A DNA stretch of 64,000 nt from Flammeovirgaceae bacterium UBA5585 (GCA_002425185.1 DILT01000013.1:674221-738220); one strand, 5' to 3'. Positions 25,690 to 35,039 are shown, numbered from the stretch's first letter. The notes: a model not told the origin generated them from the letters alone. Numbers and translations are program-made.

Positions 25690-26295
25690 ATGTTTATTGA
25701 GCCTCATTTGGGTAGAAAAGACCCAGCCGGTCGGGCCGGTTGGATTGAAGTAATTTGCGGGTGCATGTTCTCCGGAAAAACGGAAGAGCTTATCCGCAGG
25801 CTTAACCGGGCACTTATCGCCAAACAGAAAGTAGAGATTTTTAAACCCGTTACAGATACGCGTTATCACGAACATAACATCGTGTCGCATAATGAGAATG
25901 CTATTCGTTCAACACCCGTAAATTTTGCCAGCGATATTCTTCTGTTAGCCGGTGATTGTGATGTAGTAGGCATTGACGAAGCGCAGTTTTTTGATGATGC
26001 TATTGTTGATGTATGCAACACCCTGGCCAACGGAGGCAAGCGTGTGATTGTGGCCGGCCTGGACATGGACTTTGAAGGCAAACCTTTTGGCCCGATGCCC
26101 CAGCTACTGGCCATAGCAGAATTTGTGACAAAAGTCCATGCCATTTGTGCACGAACCGGTGAACTGGCTTCGTTTTCTTACCGGTTAACCCAGAGCAATG
26201 AGCAGGTAATGCTGGGCGAGAAGGCAGAGTATGAAGCGCGCAGCCGCAGAAGTTTTGTGGAGGGGATGAAAAGGCGAAATAAGATTGATGAGTAA
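25690..26295 (+). CDS. tdk: Thymidine kinase (TK1 type), zinc-site cysteines missing
   Basis: The 201-residue enzyme has the Walker A G-C-M-F-S-G-K-T (24-31), D-E-A-Q-F with catalytic Glu97, and G-L-D-M-D-F. It phosphorylates thymidine for salvage. The lasso region normally binds zinc through four Cys; here only C153 remains, in C-A-R-T, and the second pair reads S-R-R-S (185-188). The fold otherwise looks intact, so it is probably active without structural zinc. Confidence 0.92.
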   Translation: MFIEPHLGRKDPAGRAGWIEVICGCMFSGKTEELIRRLNRALIAKQKVEIFKPVTDTRYHEHNIVSHNENAIRSTPVNFASDILLLAGDCDVVGIDEAQFFDDAIVDVCNTLANGGKRVIVAGLDMDFEGKPFGPMPQLLAIAEFVTKVHAICARTGELASFSYRLTQSNEQVMLGEKAEYEARSRRSFVEGMKRRNKIDE

Positions 26296-28501
26296 ATTCT
26301 TCTACTTCTTATTAGTTGTTTGTATGATAGTCCATGGGTCATCGACCATGGACTATTGTTACGCACAGGAAATACCTTTAGGTACCTGGCGAATTCATAA
26401 CTCCTACAACGCTATTCACGCTATTGCCATCAGTTCACAGAAGGTTTACGCGGCTTCATCAAACGGAATAGTTGTTGTTAATACAGACAATAGCCTCTCC
26501 ACCATCACCAAGCTTGATGGCTTAAGCGGTACGGATATCACTTCGATTGCTTTTGATCAACCCCGGAATCAATTGCTCATCAGTTATGCAGACGGGATGT
26601 TGGATATTATCCGGCCATCGGAAATCATTTCCTACGGCAACCTTAAAAATTCGCTAACCATTAGTGGATCAAAAAAAATAAACCATGTTCGTGTTCATGG
26701 TGGGGTTGCGTATTTATCTGCTGATTATGGGGTAGTGGTTTTTGATCTGGCGCAGTTGGAAGTAAAGGAAACCTGGCGCGACCTTGGCCCTGCGGGGCAG
26801 TTATTAGCCATCAGAGAATCTACTGTTTTAGGTGACAGTATTTTTTTGGCCACACAAAATGGTGTGCTGGCCGGATTGTTAACCGATAACCTGCTCGACT
26901 TTGCCAACTGGAAGAGATTTAATCAAGGTGCATTTAATGCTGTTGTTCAATCAGTGGCATTCTTTAATGGAAAAGTATTCGCTGCCATTGATGGTGCCGG
27001 TTTATATGCAAGGCAAAATGGAATCTGGTCGCTCGATTATTTTCCGGGTTCAAGTTTTAATGCATTAACGGCCAACACCAATTTACTAATTACGGAAGGG
27101 AATAATCTTTGGACATTAGATGCTTCCGGAACCCTGGCACAAATTCAGAATGAAAAAATTCAAAGCCCTGCTTATGCCGTTCAGGATGGTGCTGGAAAAT
27201 TTTGGATTGGGGATTTGCGAAACGGCTTGATCTCTGATAAGCCTGGAAGTTTTCAGTCCTACCTACCAAACGGGCCAACATTTTCCGGTGGCTTTCGGTT
27301 GAATCTGAACTCCGCTAATCAACTGTTTGCTGTATCAGGTGGCTATACCACAACTTTTTTACCGGCTGGCAAAAATGAAAATGTAAATGTATTCGCTTCG
27401 GGCTTGTGGAGTACAGAAACTTCTTTTTTCACACTTGATGTTACAGATGTTGATTTCAAATCCACCAAAACATTTGCTGCGTCTTTTGGTAGCGGTCTTC
27501 AGGTGATGGAGAATAGTTCAAGTACCCTTTATACGAACGCAAACAGCCCGCTTTCAACCAACAGAATTACAGCTATTGCCTCTGCACCTGATGGCCTTTG
27601 GGTAATCAATTATGGTTCTGCGTTATCATTACACTTGTTAAAAAATGACAACACGTGGGAATCTTTTTCATTTCCGATAGCTGCAGCACAATTTCCAACA
27701 GAGCTTCTGGTTGACAGAATTGGCCAGGTTTGGATGGTACTCAACTCTGCACAGGGTGGGGGTATCTTGGTTTACAACCGTGAAAAGAATCAGCATGTTT
27801 ATTTGAATGAAGTGGCGGGATCGGGAGCACTGCCCAGTCGTTCGGTATTTTCTATCACATCTGATCGGGAAGGTCAGGTATGGGTAGGCACCAATGCCGG
27901 TGTGGCTTACTTTCCAAATCCGGCCCAGGTTTTTTCCGGAAGTATAAATTCTACGAAGCCAATTTTTAATGGCCGGTTTTTATTGCGCGATGAAACCGTA
28001 ACTGCCATTGCTGCCGATGGAGGCAACCGTAAATGGATGGGCACACAGCGGGGACTTTGGTTGTTTGATCCGTTTGGCGAAAAGCAGATATATAATTTCA
28101 ATGTGGCAAATAGTCCATTGCTGTCCGACCGGATAGTAGATATTGAAATTCATCCGGTAACAGGGGAAGTATTTTTTGCCACTGAAAAAGGAATTGTTTC
28201 GTATCGTTCCGATGCTACGACCAGCCGGCCAGTCTTTGATAATGTAAAAATCTTTCCGAATCCGGTTACGGCTGAGTTTACTGGAACGGTGAGCATTTCC
28301 GGATTGTCAACGGACGCAACTGTAAAGGTTACCGACATTTCAGGAAAACTCATCTGGCAAACCTATGCCAATGGTGGCACGGCTACCTGGGATGTGCGCG
28401 ACTATACCGGAAAGCGTGCGGCTACTGGCATGTATTTGGTTATTGCTGTTTCGCAGGATGGCAGTGATAGTATTGTGGGCAAGCTCGCTGTGATTAATTA
28501 A
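26285..28501 (+). CDS. porZ: T9SS protein PorZ-like (beta-propeller, type A sorting domain)
   Basis: The 738-residue exported protein has an N-terminal signal peptide ending near Y-A-Q, then I-P-L-G-T-W-R-I-H-N-S-Y, an opening shared by PorZ proteins. Many propeller blades of the two-component-regulator type follow (for example V-Y-A-A-S-S-N-G-I-V-V, V-W-V-G-T-N-A-G-V, K-W-M-G-T-Q-R-G-L). The last ~80 residues are a type A sorting domain with F-P-N-P-V and a final G-K-L-A-V-I-N. PorZ is part of the attachment complex that anchors type IX cargo to A-LPS. Its start lies inside tdk (11-base overlap). Other T9SS genes are not in the window. Confidence 0.8.
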   Translation: MMSKFFYFLLVVCMIVHGSSTMDYCYAQEIPLGTWRIHNSYNAIHAIAISSQKVYAASSNGIVVVNTDNSLSTITKLDGLSGTDITSIAFDQPRNQLLISYADGMLDIIRPSEIISYGNLKNSLTISGSKKINHVRVHGGVAYLSADYGVVVFDLAQLEVKETWRDLGPAGQLLAIRESTVLGDSIFLATQNGVLAGLLTDNLLDFANWKRFNQGAFNAVVQSVAFFNGKVFAAIDGAGLYARQNGIWSLDYFPGSSFNALTANTNLLITEGNNLWTLDASGTLAQIQNEKIQSPAYAVQDGAGKFWIGDLRNGLISDKPGSFQSYLPNGPTFSGGFRLNLNSANQLFAVSGGYTTTFLPAGKNENVNVFASGLWSTETSFFTLDVTDVDFKSTKTFAASFGSGLQVMENSSSTLYTNANSPLSTNRITAIASAPDGLWVINYGSALSLHLLKNDNTWESFSFPIAAAQFPTELLVDRIGQVWMVLNSAQGGGILVYNREKNQHVYLNEVAGSGALPSRSVFSITSDREGQVWVGTNAGVAYFPNPAQVFSGSINSTKPIFNGRFLLRDETVTAIAADGGNRKWMGTQRGLWLFDPFGEKQIYNFNVANSPLLSDRIVDIEIHPVTGEVFFATEKGIVSYRSDATTSRPVFDNVKIFPNPVTAEFTGTVSISGLSTDATVKVTDISGKLIWQTYANGGTATWDVRDYTGKRAATGMYLVIAVSQDGSDSIVGKLAVIN

Positions 28502-28507
28502 TTCACA

Positions 28508-29176
28508 ATGCTTCAAAAAACATCGGGCATCGTTTTTCGCTTCACCAGGTTTGGTGATACCTCCATCATAGTAAATGTATTTACGGAACTGTTTGGTTTG
28601 CAGAGCTATATTGTGAACGGGGTGCGCACATCATCAGCCAAAGGAAAAATTGCCCTTTACCAACCCCTCACGCTGCTGGATATGGTGGTGTATTATAAAG
28701 AAAATGCCCAGGTCAAACGCATAAAGGAAGTAAAGTGTCTGCATCAGTATCATTCGCTGTATAGCGATGTAAAGAAATCGGCCATTGCTCTGTTTATTAA
28801 CGAGCTGTTGAATAAAGCTGTAAAAGATGAGAGCCACGCCCAGGAACTTTATTCCTTCATCGCCTCTTCGCTGATTGCGCTCGATGATGCCGAACATGGA
28901 TATGAAAATTTTCACCTCATATTTTTGATTAAACTCAGTCGCTTACTGGGTTTTGGGGCTCATGAATCTATGGAGGTTCTTTCCGGGCGCCTCGCAGACG
29001 TTGCTGTTGAGTCAACACTTCAGAAACTTATGCTGGCTGATTATTCATCCAACCTGACGATCACTATTGCCCATCGAAGAGAGCTCTTGGATTTGTTAGT
29101 ACGCTTCTATAAAGAACATATGGATTCGCTTGGCGAGTTTAAATCCATAGCCGTGCTGAAGGAAATGTTTAATTGA
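28508..29176 (+). CDS. recO: DNA repair protein RecO
   Basis: The 222-residue protein has an N-terminal OB fold (T-S-G-I-V-F-R-F-T-R-F-G-D-T-S-I-I-V) and a helical C-terminus including F-L-I-K-L-S-R-L-L-G-F, which is the RecO plan. It loads RecA onto SSB-coated DNA with RecR. It follows porZ by 6 bases, suggesting co-transcription. Confidence 0.9.
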   Translation: MLQKTSGIVFRFTRFGDTSIIVNVFTELFGLQSYIVNGVRTSSAKGKIALYQPLTLLDMVVYYKENAQVKRIKEVKCLHQYHSLYSDVKKSAIALFINELLNKAVKDESHAQELYSFIASSLIALDDAEHGYENFHLIFLIKLSRLLGFGAHESMEVLSGRLADVAVESTLQKLMLADYSSNLTITIAHRRELLDLLVRFYKEHMDSLGEFKSIAVLKEMFN

Positions 29177-29256
29177 TTTTTAATAGCTTTAAAAACCTCA
29201 CCCCGTCCCTGCTTTTGTGGCCTGAACCTTTGCCACTAAAACCCGAAAACACCAAA

Positions 29257-29297
29257 CCTCACGAAAGTGTGGAGGACCAGTCGAAGCGTTGACTGGT
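29257..29297 (+). other. Two adjacent hairpins in the recO/receiver gap
   Basis: In the 221-base gap, CCTCAC-GAAA-GTGTGG (29257-29272) forms a short stem with one mismatch and a GNRA loop. Directly after it, ACCAGTC/GACTGGT (29276-29282 and 29291-29297) form a 7-bp stem followed by GTGTTTATT. They may terminate recO or be part of a small RNA. Confidence 0.35.
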
Positions 29298-29397
29298 GTG
29301 TTTATTGATCTCGAATTAATTTTTAGCAAATACCTTCTCACCCTGAATTTCGTGTAACTTAGACGCGGTTATTTGATTCACATAAGTTCGATGTATA

Positions 29398-29760
29398 ATG
29401 AAAATACTGGTTTGCGAAGACGACAAGGTTGTATTAAAAGTCATTGAAGTAGCCTTGGTTTCCGAAGGGGTTGGGGCTCACTTTGTTAACAACGGGCAAA
29501 AGGCCCTGGATTTATTGGCTGAAAATGACTACGACCTGATCATTACGGATATACACATGCCTTATGTGAATGGTGACGCAGTGCTGAACTTTGTTCATGG
29601 AGAACAAGGCAAAAAGACACCCGTTGTTATGATTTCTTCTGATAATGAGGAAGAGGTTGTAGCGCTGGCTAAAAAATCAGGTGTTCATGCTTTTATTTCG
29701 AAGCCCGTTCACGTGGATAGTCTTATAAAAATTGTACGTGAAATTCGAGATAAGAATTAA
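29398..29760 (+). CDS. Single-domain response regulator
   Basis: This 120-residue CheY-like receiver has the acidic pocket E-D-D (7-9), phosphoacceptor Asp51 in I-I-T-D-I-H-M-P, the switch Ser in M-I-S-S-D and Lys in S-K-P. No output domain is attached. It converges on the response regulator of the neighbouring two-component pair, but whether that kinase acts on it is unknown. Confidence 0.88.
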   Translation: MKILVCEDDKVVLKVIEVALVSEGVGAHFVNNGQKALDLLAENDYDLIITDIHMPYVNGDAVLNFVHGEQGKKTPVVMISSDNEEEVVALAKKSGVHAFISKPVHVDSLIKIVREIRDKN

Positions 29761-29772
29761 CAGACAACAATT

Positions 29773-30459
29773 TTATCCATTGATTTCCAGCTTGAAACCT
29801 ACCCCGTGATAATTCACAATCTGTACGGTGGGGTCATCCTTCAGGTATTTGCGCAGTTTAGAGATAAACACATCCATACTTCGGCCAAGAAAATAATCAT
29901 CATCACCCCACACGGCCTTTAGTATCTCTTCGCGTTTCAACACGCGGTTACGGTTTAAAAACAACAGGCGTAATACTTCCGCTTCGCGCGAAGTAAGTGT
30001 TCGTTCACTTAACCGGGTGGTTAGCCTGAAATTGGAATAATCAAAAGTAAAGCTACCGAGCATAATAATTTTTTCTGGTTCCGAAGCAGCTTGTCCACGC
30101 TTTAGAAAAACCTCAACGCGGCAGAATAACTCTTCCAGGCTGAAGGGTTTGGTAATATAATCATCGGCACCGGTGCGAAAGCCTTCCAGTTTGTCTTCGG
30201 TCATGGCCTTGGCGGTTAGAAATAAAATCGGGATGTCGCGATTTTGTTCACGAATAGCCCGCGCCACGCTGAAGCCATCCTTTTTAGGCATCATCACATC
30301 CAGTATACACAGATTAAATTTCTTTTCATGAAACAGCCTCAATCCCTCTTCGCCATCGCGCCCCAGCGAAACATCATAACCCTGTAAACCCAGGTTATCC
30401 TGAATGACGAACCCCAGGTTGGGATCATCTTCAACCACTAAAATTGACAGTTTATTCAT
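29773..30459 (-). CDS. OmpR-family response regulator
   Basis: The 228-residue protein has a receiver domain with D11-D12 and phosphoacceptor D54 (I-L-D-V-M-M-P-K-K-D-G), followed by a winged-helix DNA-binding domain (L-T-S-R-E-A-E-V-L-R-L-L, V-F-I-S-K-L-R-K-Y-L). It overlaps the upstream histidine kinase by 4 bases, so the two form a pair. The layout resembles Bacteroidota RprY-type regulators, but the signal is unknown. Confidence 0.93.
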   Translation of the reverse strand: MNKLSILVVEDDPNLGFVIQDNLGLQGYDVSLGRDGEEGLRLFHEKKFNLCILDVMMPKKDGFSVARAIREQNRDIPILFLTAKAMTEDKLEGFRTGADDYITKPFSLEELFCRVEVFLKRGQAASEPEKIIMLGSFTFDYSNFRLTTRLSERTLTSREAEVLRLLFLNRNRVLKREEILKAVWGDDDYFLGRSMDVFISKLRKYLKDDPTVQIVNYHGVGFKLEING

Positions 30460-31724
30460 GCGGTTGGTAAATCAAGTGTAAAAGTGCAGCCATTACCGGG
30501 TTGACTGTTAACCGTAATCCTTCCACGATGAGCTTCCACAATTTGTTTCACGTAATGCAGCCCAAGTCCAAAACCTTTTACATCGTGAATGTTTCCGGTA
30601 GGCACCCGATAGAATTTTTGGAAGATGCGCTTTTTGTTTTCATCACTGATACCTATGCCGTTATCCTGAATGGTGAGCTTGATTCCGCCAGGTTGTTGTG
30701 CTGTTGTAATTGTAATCACTGGTTTTCCGCTGCAGTATTTAATGGCATTGTCTACCAGGTTAAAAATTACGTTTGTCAGGTGATGACGATCGGCCTTAAT
30801 TTCGGGCGATAGCGCGTCAAGATGTAAGTGAATGGCGCCATCCTTTTCGTTGAGGGCTACCAGCATACTGTTCACCACGTCCTCGATAACATCATGCAGA
30901 TTGATGATTTCCTTTTTCAACCCAACATCTTCTTTATCCAGACTGGCCATTTGTAACACCCGCTCAACATGCTGCTTCAGCCTTTTGTTTTCATTTTCGA
31001 TTATAGTTGCGTATTGCAACAATCGTTCCGGGTGCTGAACAATGCTGCTGTCTTTCAATACCTCTGTAGAAACGGCAATGGTAGAGATGGGTGTTTTGAA
31101 TTCGTGGGTCATGTTATTGATGAAGTCTTTCTGTATTTCTGAAAGACGTTTCTGTTTGAGAATAACGAATAACGTGTATCCAAAAAATATAATCACAATC
31201 AGCAGCACCGCAGATGAAAATGACCAGATGCCCATCTGGTTTAAAATCTGTGCCTCGCGGTTAGGAAACTGCACACCAAAATAATAGCCGGCATTCACCC
31301 ACTTGGGCAGGTTTGGATTTTGTTCACGTTTACTGACTTTATCACTCAGCTTAACATAGTTTCCATACACCATCTTTTCGTGGGTGCAGTCGTAGATGCC
31401 ATATTCAAAGTTGGCCTGGATGTTTCGTTTTTCAAATTCTGACCGCAACAAAAACTCCAGCAGGCTTGCATCAATCTCACCATTCACCATCACCACATAA
31501 TAATTGGTAGAGATTTGCTTCACGGGATTGTTGGCAGGAGATGGTGTGTTATTGAGCGAAAAGATTTGAGCCGCCACATTGAATAACGCAGTGTTCACTT
31601 GCCGGTCGAACTCAGCTTCTTTTAAACCGAAGGCACGCTTAACCCAGTAAATCTGAGTAATAGAAATACCGAGAATGCTGATCGTGGCAAGCACAATAAT
31701 AAACCGGATAGTAGAGTTTTTCAC
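30456..31724 (-). CDS. Membrane sensor histidine kinase
   Basis: The 422-residue protein has two membrane helices (about 8-28 and 168-189) enclosing a ~140-residue periplasmic sensor. The kinase core has phosphoacceptor H207 in T-H-E-F-K-T-P, N-L-V-D-N-A-I-K-Y (N box), D-N-G-I-G and G-F-G-L-G-L (G boxes). It phosphorylates the coupled OmpR-type regulator encoded next. Confidence 0.93.
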   Translation of the reverse strand: MKNSTIRFIIVLATISILGISITQIYWVKRAFGLKEAEFDRQVNTALFNVAAQIFSLNNTPSPANNPVKQISTNYYVVMVNGEIDASLLEFLLRSEFEKRNIQANFEYGIYDCTHEKMVYGNYVKLSDKVSKREQNPNLPKWVNAGYYFGVQFPNREAQILNQMGIWSFSSAVLLIVIIFFGYTLFVILKQKRLSEIQKDFINNMTHEFKTPISTIAVSTEVLKDSSIVQHPERLLQYATIIENENKRLKQHVERVLQMASLDKEDVGLKKEIINLHDVIEDVVNSMLVALNEKDGAIHLHLDALSPEIKADRHHLTNVIFNLVDNAIKYCSGKPVITITTAQQPGGIKLTIQDNGIGISDENKKRIFQKFYRVPTGNIHDVKGFGLGLHYVKQIVEAHRGRITVNSQPGNGCTFTLDLPTA

Positions 31725-31878
31725 CGCCTAAAAGTACAAGGAAAATCAGCGGGGAAACAGGGTTTAACAAGTCATTAACATTTATTGGCAACCTGTTAAC
31801 AAGGGGTTTCGAAGGGAATGCCGTGGTTTGAAGCATCGATCGAATAAATTAATGTTTCAACTAAATCAATTAACCCCA

Positions 31879-32292
31879 ATGAAAAAATCCATCATTTTAA
31901 CGCTGGCCACTATAGTAGCGGTGGTAGCCGTAGCCCAACAACTGGCCGTAACAAGCAACATATCACCTATCGTTCGCACTGCAGATGCTGCCTTTACCTG
32001 GGACACAACTGTTTATGATTTTGGTACGATCAAACTGAATGAACCGGTAGCTCATGAATTTACATTCACCAATTCTGGCGATGCTGCGCTCGTGATATCA
32101 TCCGTGAAAGCTTCGTGCGGCTGTACAGTAACGGAGTATACAAAGGACCCTATTCCGTCAGGAGTAAAGGGATTTGTGAAAGCTACCTATAATGCTGCCA
32201 AAGCAGGAGTGTTTTCCAAAACGGTTACAATCGATGCCAATACCGATGAAGGCAGTGTGTTGCTCACCATCAAAGGCGAAGTGGTGGAGTAA
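31879..32292 (+). CDS. DUF1573 domain-containing exported protein
   Basis: I use the ATG at 31879 (137 residues), which begins the signal peptide M-K-K-S-I-I-L-T-L-A-T-I; the longer frame from 31828 adds a tail unlike a signal peptide. The mature part has the DUF1573 signature: D-F-G-T-I-K, F-T-F-T-N-S-G-D-A-A-L-V-I, and S-C-G-C-T-V. It is an Ig-like periplasmic or surface fold common in Bacteroidota, function unknown. Confidence 0.8.
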   Translation: MKKSIILTLATIVAVVAVAQQLAVTSNISPIVRTADAAFTWDTTVYDFGTIKLNEPVAHEFTFTNSGDAALVISSVKASCGCTVTEYTKDPIPSGVKGFVKATYNAAKAGVFSKTVTIDANTDEGSVLLTIKGEVVE

Positions 32293-32323
32293 CAAACCTT
32301 CAATCAGTGGCCTGAAATTTTCA

Positions 32324-32417
32324 GCACATCTGGGCAGCGCCTCTTTCTATCTTTGGACTGGTAGGGGATGCGGGATAGAAAGCAGCGATGACCAGATGTG
32401 CGGGGCCATGCGGCCCT
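32324..32417. ncRNA. Highly structured intergenic element (candidate RNA)
   Basis: Perfect outer arms of 10 bp (32324-32333 with 32392-32401) enclose perfect inner arms of 9 bp (32343-32351 with 32374-32382). The two stems are separated by a symmetric 9 by 9 internal loop, and the apical loop is 22 bases. Directly after comes a second hairpin, GGGCC-ATGC-GGCCC (32403-32416). Neither is followed by a T-run on the plus strand, so a plain terminator is unlikely. It lies between the DUF1573 gene and the ppc promoter. It could be a non-coding RNA, a cis-regulatory leader or a repetitive palindromic element; I cannot choose. Confidence 0.5.
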
Positions 32418-32440
32418 GGAGCAAAACAGATTGTCAATTC

Positions 32441-32473
32441 TTTGGGTAATCTGTTAATCCGGACTTAGATTTG
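32441..32473 (+). promoter_or_regulatory. Promoter of ppc, nearly leaderless
   Basis: TTTG at 32441-32444 and TAGATTTG at 32466-32473 (TAnnTTTG) are separated by 21 bases. Transcription would begin close to the ppc ATG at 32478. Confidence 0.6.
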
Positions 32474-32477
32474 TTTC

Positions 32478-35021
32478 ATGGCCTCAGCATTTGATCAAAT
32501 CGTATCCACCCGCTATCACATTTACAATAGCCTTTTTCTAAACCTTCCCTTCAGCAACATTTACCGTACGGGCACGTTGCTGCCGTTTGTTCAGCAATAT
32601 GCCGAAGACGGATTTGAGCTGGGAAAAGATCCGCAGGATATAGTCGAAAAGTTCTTCAGTGATTTTGCGCCTGATGCGTCACGGGAAGAACAGTTTGATC
32701 TGCTCTTCAGCTTTATCCAATATGCCGAACGGCAGATCGTGTTGTTCGATTCCATCGAAGATGCTGCCTTTGATAAAGTAAATGATCTTCGGGGTAAAGG
32801 CACAGTGCCGGCTTTATTGCTGCGCGCCTCATCGGAAGACAAAAAAGAAAAGCTTAAAAAGAAGCTTGAAGATTTTAGCGTGCGCGTGGTGCTTACCGCT
32901 CACCCCACGCAATTCTATCCGGGCACGGTGCTGGCCATTATCAATGATCTGGAAGAGGCTATCCGCAAAGATGATCTGGCAGGTATTAACGTGCTGTTGC
33001 AGCAATTGGGCAAAACCCCGATTATCAATCGTGAAAAGCCCTCGCCTTACGAAGAAGCCGTAAGCCTGTGCTGGTACCTTGAAAATGTTTTTTATCACGC
33101 TGCACCTGAAATTATAATCCGGTTGCTGAATGGATTAGAGTTAAAGCCATACGAATGGAAAAACTATAATTTGTTCCGCATTGGTTTTTGGCCCGGGGGT
33201 GATCGTGATGGCAATCCGTTTGTTACGCATGATATTACCCTGAAGGTTGCGGCCCGGTTAAAAGAAACTATTTTGAAATGCTATCATCGTGATTTACGCG
33301 CGCTGAGGCGCAGGTTAACCTTTCGCGGAGTAGATGTTCTGATTATGGAAGCTGAGCGCAATGTTTACGAGGCCATCTATTATCCGGGTAAGGGTTATAA
33401 ACAGGCTGATGAGTTGGTGAGTACCCTGGAAAAAATTCGTGATTTATTAACGCATGAACATGAGGGTTTATTTCTTAATGAACTGGATGCCTTTATCATT
33501 AAGGTAAACATGTTCGGATTTTTCTTTGCCAGCATGGACATTCGTCAGGATAGCCGAAAGCATATGCAAGCCTGGGATGAGATCCGCACTCACCTTAAGA
33601 TTAAAGACTTTGATTCGTTTACGGAAGGTCAAAAAATAAAATCGATACTTACGACCACTGCTGATCTTAAAAAAATTAAGGTTAAAGATGCTTTTGTCCG
33701 TGAGCTGATCGATTCTGTCTATACGATCGAACAGATTCAAAAACAAAATGGTGAGGTCGGATGTCATCGGTATGTTATCAGTAATTGTGGCTCGGTGGTC
33801 GACATCATTCAGGTTTTTCAATTGGCACGATTGGCCTCGGGGAAAAAACAAGGCCTTGCTCTGGATGTAGTTCCGCTGTTTGAAACCATTGACGACCTGG
33901 CGGCTGCCGGTGAAGTGATGAAAAAACTGTACAACATTCCGGAATATAAAAAGCATCTTCAAAAACGCGGAAACAGGCAAACCATTATGCTTGGCTTTTC
34001 TGATGGTACCAAGGATGGCGGTTACCTACGGGCGAATTGGTCTATTTTCAGGGCGAAGGAAAACCTTACCCGTATTTCGCGTGAGCATGATATTACCGTA
34101 GTGTTTTTTGATGGTCGTGGTGGTCCGCCCGCGCGGGGTGGAGGTAACACGCATGATTTTTATGCGTCACTCGGAAGTTCAATAGAAGATCATGAAGTGC
34201 AGCTTACCGTACAAGGGCAAACCATAAGCTCGGGTTTTGGAAAAATCAACTCATGCCGGTTTAATCTCGAGCAACTTCTTTCGGCCGGTGTTGAGCGCGA
34301 AGTATTTGGTGAAGAAGCCAGTGATTTAAACAGGGAGGACAAAGCTTTGCTGGATGAACTGGCAGAAGCCGGCTACAAAGCGTATCTCGATCTCAAGCAT
34401 CATCCGAGGTTTGTACCTTATCTTGAAAAAGTTACACCGCTTGCTTTTTTTGGCGAAACCAACATTGGCTCACGCCCCGTAAAACGAAATGCATCTGATG
34501 GATTAAAGTTTGAAGACCTGCGTGCGATTCCCTTTGTGGGCGCGTGGGCGCAGATGAAACAAAACATTCCCGGCTTTTATGGTGTAGGCTCTGCCCTGGA
34601 GGAAATGAAAAAGCGAGGGCATTTCACGCAACTGAAAAACTTATACAAGCGCTCGTTGTTTTTTCGAACCCTGCTGGGCAACAGTATGATGTCGCTGACA
34701 AAAACGTATTATCCAGCCACCAAATACCTGGCCCGCGATGAGGAATTTGGCGCTTTCTGGAAAAAAATGTTTGACGAGTATACGCTCTCCCGAAAGCAAG
34801 TACTGCAGGTTACCGACCTCGATGAATTGATGGAAAACAACCCGGTTAACCGTGCATCGGTAAAACTGCGTGAGCGCATCGTGATGCCGCTTATTGTAAT
34901 ACAGCAATTTGCATTACAACGGTTAAGGAGTGGTGAGGATAAGAAGTATGCGAAGCACTATCAAAAACTGATACTGCGTTGCATGTTTGGAATCATTAAC
35001 GCGGCAAGAAATTCAGCGTGA
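32478..35021 (+). CDS. ppc: Phosphoenolpyruvate carboxylase
   Basis: The 847-residue enzyme has the active-site His in V-L-T-A-H-P-T-Q, W-P-G-G-D-R-D-G-N-P, G-F-S-D-G-T-K-D-G-G-Y and the F-D-G-R-G-G-P-P-A-R-G-G-G loop. It carboxylates PEP to oxaloacetate to refill the TCA cycle. It is slightly shorter than the E. coli enzyme (about 880). The class and all catalytic motifs are intact. Confidence 0.95.
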   Translation: MASAFDQIVSTRYHIYNSLFLNLPFSNIYRTGTLLPFVQQYAEDGFELGKDPQDIVEKFFSDFAPDASREEQFDLLFSFIQYAERQIVLFDSIEDAAFDKVNDLRGKGTVPALLLRASSEDKKEKLKKKLEDFSVRVVLTAHPTQFYPGTVLAIINDLEEAIRKDDLAGINVLLQQLGKTPIINREKPSPYEEAVSLCWYLENVFYHAAPEIIIRLLNGLELKPYEWKNYNLFRIGFWPGGDRDGNPFVTHDITLKVAARLKETILKCYHRDLRALRRRLTFRGVDVLIMEAERNVYEAIYYPGKGYKQADELVSTLEKIRDLLTHEHEGLFLNELDAFIIKVNMFGFFFASMDIRQDSRKHMQAWDEIRTHLKIKDFDSFTEGQKIKSILTTTADLKKIKVKDAFVRELIDSVYTIEQIQKQNGEVGCHRYVISNCGSVVDIIQVFQLARLASGKKQGLALDVVPLFETIDDLAAAGEVMKKLYNIPEYKKHLQKRGNRQTIMLGFSDGTKDGGYLRANWSIFRAKENLTRISREHDITVVFFDGRGGPPARGGGNTHDFYASLGSSIEDHEVQLTVQGQTISSGFGKINSCRFNLEQLLSAGVEREVFGEEASDLNREDKALLDELAEAGYKAYLDLKHHPRFVPYLEKVTPLAFFGETNIGSRPVKRNASDGLKFEDLRAIPFVGAWAQMKQNIPGFYGVGSALEEMKKRGHFTQLKNLYKRSLFFRTLLGNSMMSLTKTYYPATKYLARDEEFGAFWKKMFDEYTLSRKQVLQVTDLDELMENNPVNRASVKLRERIVMPLIVIQQFALQRLRSGEDKKYAKHYQKLILRCMFGIINAARNSA

Positions 35022-35039
35022 GTTGAAGAATTCTATTTC

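Noticed and set aside
29773..31724. Kinase/regulator pair as the T9SS regulators PorX/PorY
   Set aside because: PorX has a PglZ-type output domain; this regulator has an OmpR-type DNA-binding domain.
32324..32417. Plain intrinsic terminator for the DUF1573 gene
   Set aside because: No T-run follows either stem on the plus strand, and the nested stems are far larger than a terminator needs.
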